DNA of 64,000 nucleotides from assembly GCF_022899245.1 (NCBI RefSeq), contig NZ_JALJAZ010000001.1, forward strand, positions 1,767,501 to 1,831,500. The letters are read 5' to 3'. Source of the DNA: Falsirhodobacter halotolerans (GTDB taxonomy: Bacteria; Pseudomonadota; Alphaproteobacteria; Rhodobacterales; Rhodobacteraceae). Shown here piece by piece: positions 57,277-64,000 of this stretch. Both the position numbers and the translations under genes were made by a program. Within the stretch, counting starts at the first letter, position 1. Every line of letters starts with the position of its first letter. The notes under the pieces are model-generated. The model was not told the origin of the DNA and did not search any database. It was given only the letters and a program-made list of their open reading frames with translations.

Positions 57277-58455
57277 CTAGAGTTCGCCTCGGAAGGCGCG
57301 GTGTTGAAGGGAGGCAAATGCTTGTTCTGCCAACTCTAGAGCAGTCCGCAATTCGCTCACTGAACGATCGATCTGTGATGTGACTTCTACGAAACGCCTC
57401 TGAGCCTCTATGGTCGGGACTGGAATGGCCAATTTTTTCACGTCGCGACAATTTAGATGAGGCAGCGTTTGACCAGTTTTAATCAACTGATATTCCTGAC
57501 GCATCCTACGCGTCGAAAGGGCTGCCGAAAAGAATTTCCCGATTATCATTCGGATTCTTGGCGTCATCACGATAAGAGCATGGCAGTTGTGACCCTCATG
57601 TTCGGGTGGCACGACAGCCGTCTCCCCTATATGTCCAGACTGAACCATTAGCACGTCACCAGACTTCAGCTTAGATCGCTTGTTCTTTTCGTTAAATGCC
57701 TCGGTAATGAAAGTCTTTTCATCAAACAACAATTGACCATTCTTAATCTGCCGAGCAAGAATATAAGGCACACCTTTCGCGACATAAATATCTCTTGTTG
57801 CGCCGACGTAGCCGTTGGTAATGCGCTCAACACAATCTTCAATCTTAATCATTGGGAGATTGCTGTCAGCCCCAAACATCTCATGAAAAATCGTCTGCCC
57901 GAGGGTGTTCAGGCGGTCGAGGGCTCGGCGGCGGAGGCGGCGCAGCGCGTCCGCCTGATCCAGTATCGCCGCGATCCGCTTTTGCTCCTCAAGCGGCGGG
58001 AGGGGAATGGGGTGAACTCTAAGATCGGAAGCCCGGATATTCTTGATGCCGATGCCCGAGGACGCACTTGCCCATGTCCTAAACTCAGGTGTTCTAAAGA
58101 AATGAGATAGATATCGTGGACATGCTGATTCAGAGCGAACCCTAATGGTAGCTAGGAATGCACCGAACGATCCTCTCCAGTCTTCGTTTAAAAGAGCGCT
58201 TTTACCAAGAACGCTCGCACTCCCGGAAGACATGCACATGACAATGTCGTTACGCTGCAACTGCTGAACGTTAGAAACAAATCGCTTGTCGACATAGGCA
58301 AGGTCCTCGCGCAATTCGAGCTGCTCTGAGATATTTCCAGCACGAAGGACGGCAAGTCGATTATCATCCGGCGCAGAATAAGCGTCGGCTTTGCTGAAGG
58401 TTACACCACGGAGAACGTCCGCAAATTCACCAAGGGGAGTGATAGACCAACTCAC
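57277..58455 (-). CDS. hsdS: Type I restriction enzyme, S (specificity) subunit
   Basis: This 392-residue protein has two target-recognition domains (about 1-150 and 200-345). Each ends in a conserved coiled-coil spacer: IPLPPLEEQKRIAAILDQAD and IPVPTIEAQRRFVEVTSQID. It starts GTG, overlapping the hsdM stop (GTGA). Base composition is visibly AT-richer in the second target domain (57400-57900), as expected for recombining specificity domains. Two domains predict a bipartite methylation target. Confidence 0.92.
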   Translation of the reverse strand: MSWSITPLGEFADVLRGVTFSKADAYSAPDDNRLAVLRAGNISEQLELREDLAYVDKRFVSNVQQLQRNDIVMCMSSGSASVLGKSALLNEDWRGSFGAFLATIRVRSESACPRYLSHFFRTPEFRTWASASSGIGIKNIRASDLRVHPIPLPPLEEQKRIAAILDQADALRRLRRRALDRLNTLGQTIFHEMFGADSNLPMIKIEDCVERITNGYVGATRDIYVAKGVPYILARQIKNGQLLFDEKTFITEAFNEKNKRSKLKSGDVLMVQSGHIGETAVVPPEHEGHNCHALIVMTPRIRMIIGKFFSAALSTRRMRQEYQLIKTGQTLPHLNCRDVKKLAIPVPTIEAQRRFVEVTSQIDRSVSELRTALELAEQAFASLQHRAFRGEL

Positions 58456-59990
58456 GCCAGCATCTCCTCAAGCCAATCCAGCCCCTTAGCGATCTCCACC
58501 TCGATGGCGCGCAGTTCAGCGATGATGGCGGCGGGGCTTTCATGCTCCACCTCGGCGTGCTCCACCTCCTTGTAGCGGTTCAGCGAAAGGTCCCAGCTTC
58601 CCGTCGCAGCGATTTCCTCTGCCTTCACCATGAAGCTCTGCGCCGTGCGGGGGCGGTCGGCCTCGGCGGCCAGATCGTCCCAGCGGGCGAGGATGTCGGG
58701 CAGGTTGTTCTTGGCGTGCTCGTCGCCCGTCAGCGCCTCCTCCGGCACCGGCCCCAGCTTCGCCGCGTCCAGCAGCGGGGTGCGCTTGTCGTCCAGGCTG
58801 AAGCCATCGGCGGTCATATCATAGAACCACACATCCTCGGTCCCGCCGACGCCGGTCTTGGTAAAGATCACGATGGCGCAGGACACGCCCGCATAGGGGC
58901 GGAACACGCCCGAGGGCAGCTTGACGATAGCCTCCAGCTTGTGATCCTCAATCAGCATGCGGCGCAGCGCCTTGTGCGCGGTGGAGGAGCCGAAGAGCAC
59001 CCCGTCCGGCACGACCACCGCCGCCCTGCCCCCGGTCCGCAGTAGCCGCAGGAACAGGGCGAGGAACAGAAGCTCCGTCTTCTTCGTCTTGACGATCTTC
59101 AGCAGGTCCTTCGCCGTCGTGTCATAGTCGAGCGATCCCGCGAAAGGCGGGTTTGCGAGGATCAGCGAATAGGCCCCCGCGTCGGTATTGTGCTCCTCGG
59201 CCAGGCTGTCGCGGTAGCTGACATCAGGATTCTCCACCCCGTGCAGCGTCATGTTCATCGCACCGATCCGCAGCATGGTGCTGTCGAAGTCGAAGCCGTG
59301 GAACATGCCATTGTGGAAGTGCTTGCGCGCCTCGGCGTTGCGCAGCGCCTGCGGGTGGTGGTCGCGGATGTATTCGCCCGCTCCGACGAGGAAGCCGCAG
59401 GTGCCCGCCGCCGGGTCGCAGATGACATCCTGCGGGGTGGGTTTCATCAGGTTGACCATCAGGTCGATGATGTGGCGCGGGGTGCGGAATTGGCCGTTCG
59501 TGCCGGCGCTGGCGATCTTGCCCAGCATGTATTCATAGACGTCGCCCTTGGTGTCGCGATCGTCCATCGGCACCTGATCCAGCATCTCCACCACCTTGGC
59601 CAGCAGGTTGGGGTTGGAGAAGCCGAGCCGCGCATCCTTCATGTGTGTGCCGTAGGAGGAGCCGGTCTCTCCCATCTCACGCAGGAACGGGAAGACGTGC
59701 TCATCCACAACGCGCATCATCTCGCGTGCCTCGAAGTTCTTGAAGCGCGACCAGCGGAGATTGTCGTAAGTCTCGCCCTTCGGATCTACGCCCTCCGGGA
59801 AGATGCGGCGCGCGATGGGTTTGCCAAGCTGCTCGGCTCTCGCCTCCTCCACCAACTGCAGATCGTCGAGCCGCTTGATAAACAGCAAATAGGTAATCTG
59901 CTCGATGACAGAGATCGGGTTCGAGACCCCGCCCGACCAGAAGGCGTTCCAAATCTGGTCGATTTGAGAGCGGATGGAACCTGTCAGCAT
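58452..59990 (-). CDS. hsdM: Type I restriction enzyme, M (N6-adenine methyltransferase) subunit
   Basis: This 512-residue protein has an N-terminal HsdM_N helical domain (about 5-140: QIDQIWNAFWSGGVSNPISV). The methyltransferase domain carries SAM motif I DPAAGTCGF (192-200) and the catalytic NPPF at 280-283 (LILANPPFAGSL). The C-terminus has the HsdS-contact helix. GAGGTTTCCC precedes the ATG. First gene of the operon hsdM-hsdS-GIY-YIG-hsdR-NucS-like. Confidence 0.94.
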   Translation of the reverse strand: MLTGSIRSQIDQIWNAFWSGGVSNPISVIEQITYLLFIKRLDDLQLVEEARAEQLGKPIARRIFPEGVDPKGETYDNLRWSRFKNFEAREMMRVVDEHVFPFLREMGETGSSYGTHMKDARLGFSNPNLLAKVVEMLDQVPMDDRDTKGDVYEYMLGKIASAGTNGQFRTPRHIIDLMVNLMKPTPQDVICDPAAGTCGFLVGAGEYIRDHHPQALRNAEARKHFHNGMFHGFDFDSTMLRIGAMNMTLHGVENPDVSYRDSLAEEHNTDAGAYSLILANPPFAGSLDYDTTAKDLLKIVKTKKTELLFLALFLRLLRTGGRAAVVVPDGVLFGSSTAHKALRRMLIEDHKLEAIVKLPSGVFRPYAGVSCAIVIFTKTGVGGTEDVWFYDMTADGFSLDDKRTPLLDAAKLGPVPEEALTGDEHAKNNLPDILARWDDLAAEADRPRTAQSFMVKAEEIAATGSWDLSLNRYKEVEHAEVEHESPAAIIAELRAIEVEIAKGLDWLEEMLA

Positions 59991-60134
59991 GGGAAACCTC
60001 GTCGCGTGATGGGACGTGCATAACGCAGGAATCGGAATACGCCAATGTTGGAGGTAGCTTGGCGGGACGGGCTGCGTGCTGGTCGAGCTGCGCTGTCGAG
60101 AGCGTAATGCGGCCGGGCCAATGCAAGTTTCCGA

Positions 60135-60488
60135 TCAGCGTGAAATCTTGTCACCCCATCGCTGACCCTGCTTCTGGTGCTCCGCATTGATATAGACGCT
60201 CCAGATGTAACCGATCTTGCGGTGCGACTCCTGCAACACTTCGGGATATGGAGATCGACGCACTTGGCAACATGCAGATGCCACCGGACCGCTCTCATGT
60301 TCGCAGATGAATGCACCCAGCTCAAAATTTGCGGCAGCTTCGATCAGGAACCCACGGACAATGCTGGTAGCGTTTGGTTTATGATGTTCACGCGGCACAT
60401 CGTAGCTGTCCCACAAGGCTAGATAGTGTTCGACTAGAATTTCTAGATCATCTGATGCAGCAGGCCGGATCGCGTAAGCATTAGACAT
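60135..60488 (-). pseudogene. GNAT acetyltransferase, truncated C-terminus
   Basis: From ATG 60488 (MSNAYAIRPAASDDLEILVE) the protein follows the GNAT fold (FELGAFICEHESGPVASACC, IGYIWSVYINAEHQKQG). It then leaves the family just where the acetyl-CoA loop (Q/RxxGxG/A) should begin, ending after QRWGDKISR at 117 residues instead of about 160. The end of the gene was probably lost by deletion or insertion at about 60165. Confidence 0.65.
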
Positions 60489-60628
60489 CGTGGTCCTCCC
60501 TCTCTCTCGGCATCTAGGGCTAAGAAGTGGAACGTCTGCAAAGGGCTCTGCACGTCGACCATGGGACATTGCCACCTTCGTTACCCATGACCGACTGAGG
60601 TGCCAAGCACTGAAGATGCAGCCTAGTT

Positions 60629-61018
60629 TCAGAGCCGCGCTCTGGCGTTCATCACTCTTTGATAGAGGACAGTCATCCACGGGTGATCACCTTCTTGTGG
60701 TGGTTCTGCGACCTCGAATGTCGGTGCGGTTTCGACAAGATGCACTAATGACCATGCCAGCCCAAAGCACTCGTCTTCGCCGAAGCACTGGACCAGACGC
60801 TCTGCCTCTTCATCTGACACTGGGGCGCTGATCGCGTCGAGAAGGATTTCTGCCCGAGCTATCTCCGCCGGTTCAGCGCTCTCAAAAGGCAAAGGCGCCA
60901 CAGAGATAAAGTTCAGCACTTCTGGTCGCATATCCATACCCTGCAGAATGATTACAGAAGATAGAGCAATCTCAATCACATTCGTCAATGACGGCTGAGG
61001 GTTCGCTACGACGATCAT
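60629..61018 (-). CDS. Hypothetical protein, acidic, possible immunity-type
   Basis: This 129-residue acidic protein starts MIVVANPQPSLTNVIEIALS and contains FISVAPLPFESAEPAEIARA and ECFGLAWSLVHLVETAPTFE. No recognised domain, signal or membrane segment. It is separated from the next gene by 16 bases. Base composition is lower in GC than the flanking genes, as with orphan immunity proteins in islands; that reading is inference. Confidence 0.5.
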   Translation of the reverse strand: MIVVANPQPSLTNVIEIALSSVIILQGMDMRPEVLNFISVAPLPFESAEPAEIARAEILLDAISAPVSDEEAERLVQCFGEDECFGLAWSLVHLVETAPTFEVAEPPQEGDHPWMTVLYQRVMNARARL

Positions 61019-61034
61019 GGGGCCAACTGGGCTT

Positions 61035-61592
61035 TTATGAGAAAAGCTGAAGCACGTCCTTGTGTCGTTGCTCTACTGCGAACCACGCTGATGCTTCCAT
61101 CGGTTCTGGGATTGGATTTTCTGCTACAATCATATGGAAGGATACTCCGGGTGGCATGCCGTCCAGATCAAATTCGATCTTCATTGATTGGAGGCCATAC
61201 TTCACGCTGGCGACGTTTGCATAGCCCGCATCGGGGTAACGGATATACAATGCATCATCGTGCTCTGTCCCCACGATGACGAGGTTCTGCTCATCGTTCC
61301 ACTCAAGTGCATCTACGAATTCACCTGTGCATCGGTTTGAGTCCAAGGCGGCGGCTAATTCCGCATGCAGATTTAGGGTTCGTATATCCTTGTCTGGGCG
61401 AGTCTGAAGCAGCACGGCGGTGCAGGTTGAAGTGCTCATTCCCGACGGTAGTTTTGGCGTGAAGCCAACGCTGCGTAGCGAAATATCGCTATCGACCAGA
61501 GATGGTCCGGTTGCATCTGTGCGGAATGACAATATCCCAAGCCGTGTCGGCAAGATCAGCGTCTGATGTATCTCGGTCATGAACTCAGCCAT
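61035..61592 (-). CDS. Hypothetical protein, possible orphan immunity-type
   Basis: This 185-residue protein starts MAEFMTEIHQTLILPTRLGI, with a second ATG at 61580, and includes SFRTDATGPSLVDSDISLRS, FVDALEWNDEQNLVIVGTEH and SAWFAVEQRHKDVLQLFS. No family recognised; predicted cytosolic and beta-rich. It lies between a small ORF remnant and the 129-residue gene on the same strand, with AT-richer composition than the neighbourhood. Confidence 0.5.
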   Translation of the reverse strand: MAEFMTEIHQTLILPTRLGILSFRTDATGPSLVDSDISLRSVGFTPKLPSGMSTSTCTAVLLQTRPDKDIRTLNLHAELAAALDSNRCTGEFVDALEWNDEQNLVIVGTEHDDALYIRYPDAGYANVASVKYGLQSMKIEFDLDGMPPGVSFHMIVAENPIPEPMEASAWFAVEQRHKDVLQLFS

Positions 61593-61702
61593 ATCATCAA
61601 ACCAACAGCATACATTGAAGAAAGATATTCGGGCAGACGGCGAATGACTGCAATGGGCTCCAAGCGAACACCGTAAGACATTCCAAGCGCTCCGATATCC
61701 AT
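61577..61702 (-). CDS. Short ORF, possibly a toxin-gene tail remnant
   Basis: This is a 41-codon frame (MDIGALGMSYGVRLEPIAV then RRLPEYLSSMYAVGLMIW) whose end overlaps the start of the 185-residue gene. The composition looks coding-like but there is no ribosome site I trust. It may be the 3-prime end of a deleted gene, for example a polymorphic toxin whose immunity gene follows. Confidence 0.3.
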   Translation of the reverse strand: MDIGALGMSYGVRLEPIAVIRRLPEYLSSMYAVGLMIWLSS

Positions 61703-61748
61703 TCTGCTATAGATATGTTCAGCACTGATCCGCAAAGCTGACGGGCTC

Positions 61749-62495
61749 TCACCCGTTGATGGCGTTGAAGGCCGCAGCATAGCGGCCTTCTTCCTCGGCC
61801 CTGCGCTGAAAATGAACACGAGCGACGAGGATCTCGTCCGGCACCTCGTCCCACGACAGGATCTCCACCACCTCGCGCGTGAAATCCTCCAGCGGCAACG
61901 CCGCGCTCATTATCGATTGGCCCGGCGTCAGTTCCGTGGCGACAAGGGGGGGCGCGATCTCGTGGACGGAGACGGATGTCCCCCGCAGCTGATGGCGCAG
62001 TGATTGCGTCCAGGAATGGATCGCTGCCTTGGTTGCGGAATAAACCGGGTTCGCGGCTTTTGGCACGAAGGCGAGGCCGGACGACACCGTGACCAGCGCC
62101 GCTTGCGGACGTCCGCGCAGGTGCGGCAGGAAGGCCGCGGCCAGGCGGATCGGCGCGGTGAGGTTTGTGGCGATGGTGCGTTCGGCGACATCGAGCGTCA
62201 CGGGATCGGCAGCGTAATCCTCTGCTTCCATGATGCCCGCATTCAGGATCACGGCATCGAGATCGGGATGATCGGCCAGCACCAAGGCGGGGAAAGCCGC
62301 AAGTGCCGTGTCGTCTGTAACGTCAAGCACGAAGCCGCTCATGCCGGGGTTGCGGTCAAGGGTCGCTTGCAATGATGTCGCGTTGCGTCCGGTGATGATG
62401 ATCCGATTGCCCTTGGCCTGCAACGCCTCGGCCAGCGCTTCTCCGATCCCGGAATTGCCGCCGGTGATGAGGATGGTGCGGTTGAAGAAATTCAT
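61749..62495 (-). CDS. SDR-family oxidoreductase, DltE-like
   Basis: This 248-residue classical SDR begins MNFFNRTILITGGNSGIGEA with Rossmann motif TGGNSGIG, ILNAGIMEAED and the Ser in TVSSGLAFVPKAA. YSATKAAIHSWTQSLR gives YxxxK. It resembles DltE-type oxidoreductases, which in bacteria are often next to HxlR regulators. AAGGTGG precedes the ATG at 62495, better than the upstream frame. It is divergent from the HxlR gene over 106 bases and is probably its target. Confidence 0.88.
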   Translation of the reverse strand: MNFFNRTILITGGNSGIGEALAEALQAKGNRIIITGRNATSLQATLDRNPGMSGFVLDVTDDTALAAFPALVLADHPDLDAVILNAGIMEAEDYAADPVTLDVAERTIATNLTAPIRLAAAFLPHLRGRPQAALVTVSSGLAFVPKAANPVYSATKAAIHSWTQSLRHQLRGTSVSVHEIAPPLVATELTPGQSIMSAALPLEDFTREVVEILSWDEVPDEILVARVHFQRRAEEEGRYAAAFNAING

Positions 62496-62601
62496 GGGAA
62501 GCCACCTTTCCGTGCTGTTGGCGGCAGGATGCACAAGGTGCTATCCAGAAGGAAGTAGGCACCCGAAAAACTTATACTTACCGAATGGAGAGTGTGGCGA
62601 C

Positions 62602-63018
62602 ATGGCGGAGAGATCATTGCGACAGGATTTGCTGAGCCTCCCATCCGACCCCGAACTGGACCGGCTGGTGGTGGAGATCATCGGCCGCGTGGCTGATAAG
62701 TGGACCCTGCTGCTGATCGAGATCCTGACGGAGCGGGGCGATTGCCGCTTCGGTGAACTGTCCCGTGCCTGCGAGGGGATCAGCCAGAAAATGCTGACCC
62801 AAACCTTGAGGGCGATGGAGCGCGACGGCCTTGTCACGCGCACCGTGTATCCGGTGGTGCCGCCGAAGGTCGTATATGCTCTGACCGATCTGGGCCTTGG
62901 ACTGAGCAAGGCGTTCTGCGGTGTGTGGGAATGGGCGGAATCCAACCGTGAGGCGATCCTGCGCGCCCGGGCGCAACATGCGCAACGGCAAAGTCAGCAA
63001 GATACGCCTGCAGGATAG
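62602..63018 (+). CDS. HxlR-family transcriptional regulator
   Basis: This 138-residue winged-helix protein has the HxlR signature: IIGRVADKWTLLLIEILTER, RFGELSRACEGISQKMLTQT and RAMERDGLVTRTVYPVVPPK, then VVYALTDLGLGL. The family often senses electrophiles or quinones via Cys residues; Cys are present in DCRFGE and SRACEG. The 106-base divergent gap contains GGTGCTATCC...GGAAGTAGGCACC (about 62537-62565), a weak dyad that could be its operator. Confidence 0.88.
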   Translation: MAERSLRQDLLSLPSDPELDRLVVEIIGRVADKWTLLLIEILTERGDCRFGELSRACEGISQKMLTQTLRAMERDGLVTRTVYPVVPPKVVYALTDLGLGLSKAFCGVWEWAESNREAILRARAQHAQRQSQQDTPAG

Positions 63019-63120
63019 GGTAAATGTCTGCTCCGGGCTTTGAAGGCCGGTGCGGCCGTTCGGCTAATGCCGGCTGTGCTGTTGAGTTTGGGACAAACCG
63101 GACATTGGGCGATCCTATAT

Positions 63121-63975
63121 TCAAGCAACTACCTTGATATCACGTCCTGGCGTGGTTCCGAACAGACGACCGTAATCGCGTGTGAAGTGCGGCACGCTGG
63201 CATAGCCGACGCTGCCGGATGCCACTGCGATGGGGCGTCCTTCGGTCAGCATCAGGCGACGCGCCTCGATCAGGCGCAGCTGCTTTTGGAACTGTAATGG
63301 GGTCAAGGTGGTGATCGCCTTGAAATGCGCGTGGAAGGCCGGCTCGGACATATGCGCGATGCGGGCCAAGTCGCGGATGCGAACGGACCGCGTGTAATTC
63401 TGGCGGATGTGCCCGACCGCGCGGGCAATTTGGCCGGCATGGCTGTCGACACGGCCAAGACTGCGGATCGCTGAGCCGTGAGAGCCATTCAGCAGCCAAT
63501 AGTGTAACTCGCGCATCAGGCCACCGCTCAAGGTCGTGAGGGCCTCGGGCCGATCAAGTAGCCGCACGAGCCGATGCGCCGCGTCCACCACGTCGGCATC
63601 CACGCGCTCGACGCGAACGGGTTCCGCGTCCACACTCCCTCCACTTTGGGCAAGGTCGTGCAGGATCGTGATGTCGAATTCCAATACCAAGGCATAGTAG
63701 GGTTCGGCCGGGCTCGCCTGCGTAATCTGCGAGACCGTCGGCACATCGGCCGAGATGACCAGCGCCTCGCCCGCGCCGTAATCGTGGTTTTCGGACCCGA
63801 ACGTCACACGCTTGCGGCCCTGCAGCGCGATCGCGATCATGGGTCTGCTTACGGAAATCTGCAATTCGCCGGGCTTGAGGGCGCGCACCATCGTAAGGCC
63901 CGGAACAGGGGTCGTGACCGCGCCATTCCTGTCGGCATGGGCATCGGCAAAACGACGGCAGAGATCGAGCAGCAT
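63121..63975 (-). CDS. AraC-family transcriptional regulator (AraC_N cupin), possibly extended past the right edge
   Basis: From ATG 63975 this is 284 residues. An N-terminal AraC_N/arabinose-binding-like domain (about 20-150: SVSRPMIAIALQGRKRVTFG) is followed by the C-terminal double HTH (about 185-284) with RIRDLARIAHMSEPAFHAHF and GYASVPHFTRDYGRLFG. The frame stays open upstream to the window end, so the true start may lie outside. It is convergent with HxlR. The target is unknown. Confidence 0.85.
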   Translation of the reverse strand: MLLDLCRRFADAHADRNGAVTTPVPGLTMVRALKPGELQISVSRPMIAIALQGRKRVTFGSENHDYGAGEALVISADVPTVSQITQASPAEPYYALVLEFDITILHDLAQSGGSVDAEPVRVERVDADVVDAAHRLVRLLDRPEALTTLSGGLMRELHYWLLNGSHGSAIRSLGRVDSHAGQIARAVGHIRQNYTRSVRIRDLARIAHMSEPAFHAHFKAITTLTPLQFQKQLRLIEARRLMLTEGRPIAVASGSVGYASVPHFTRDYGRLFGTTPGRDIKVVA

Positions 63976-64000
63976 GACATGGTTTCCGGCAAGGGTCGTG

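Noticed and set aside
1-64000. tRNA, rRNA genes and CRISPR arrays
   Set aside because: I saw no cloverleaf-like segment, rRNA signature or regularly spaced repeat by eye; a tRNA scan could still find a missed one.

Overview
This 64 kb window is high-GC and dense with TRAP transporters. It has ATGA-type start/stop overlaps and a DctSR-DctPQM locus like that of Rhodobacter capsulatus. This points to an alphaproteobacterium of the Rhodobacterales (Rhodobacter/Paracoccus type); the placement is inferred from gene content only. I saw no rRNA, tRNA or CRISPR array.

Left part (1-21.4 kb), catabolism. A class II HMG-CoA reductase (cut by the left edge), a MocR-type regulator and HMG-CoA lyase form a divergent mevalonate-degradation locus. 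Next is a DctS/DctR two-component operon that ends in an unusual exported argininosuccinate-lyase-like protein, divergent from a C4-dicarboxylate TRAP transporter (dctPQM). Then come an EamA transporter, a second TRAP transporter with an FAH-family enzyme, a GntR/FCD regulator, a GlcD-like flavoprotein, a DenD-like dehydrogenase, a LtnD/GarR-like dehydrogenase and a sugar-acid dehydratase (IlvD/Edd). Together these look like a sugar-acid uptake and breakdown cluster, and two GntR-type palindromes sit at its promoters.

Middle part (21.5-34.6 kb). Two paralogous TAXI receptors, one fused TRAP permease, an IclR regulator, a quinone-oxidoreductase-like enzyme, two MaoC proteins, an acyl-CoA ligase, an amidohydrolase, an HpcH aldolase and a cupin protein surround four near-identical 15-bp palindromes (TTTCGC-N3-RYGRAA), one per promoter region. 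I read this as one IclR regulon for an unknown carboxylate.

Envelope part (34.9-45.0 kb). A PmrAB/QseBC-like two-component system lies between a five-gene operon (thermostable-hemolysin-family protein, AMP ligase, SDR, TauD-like dioxygenase, exported DUF6134) and eptA-dgkA (phosphoethanolamine transferase plus diacylglycerol kinase). A cytochrome b561-VIT iron/manganese transporter pair sits nearby. Three copies of a CTGTAAG-N4-STGYAAG-type direct repeat precede the hemolysin operon, eptA and the b561 gene, all in the same orientation to the gene, so I propose one regulon.

Island (45.0-61.7 kb). An IS3-type remnant, a phage lysis remnant (M15 peptidase, Rz, nested Rz1), a large serine recombinase with two ParB-like genes, a small HTH gene carrying palindromes, a Fic protein and a type I restriction-modification operon (hsdM-hsdS-GIY-YIG-hsdR-NucS-like) lie here, followed by a broken GNAT gene and AT-richer orphan genes. 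A 70-bp imperfect repeat and the decamer GTAACCTACC flank part of it.

Right end (61.7-64 kb). A DltE-like SDR is divergent from an HxlR regulator, followed by a convergent AraC regulator at the edge.
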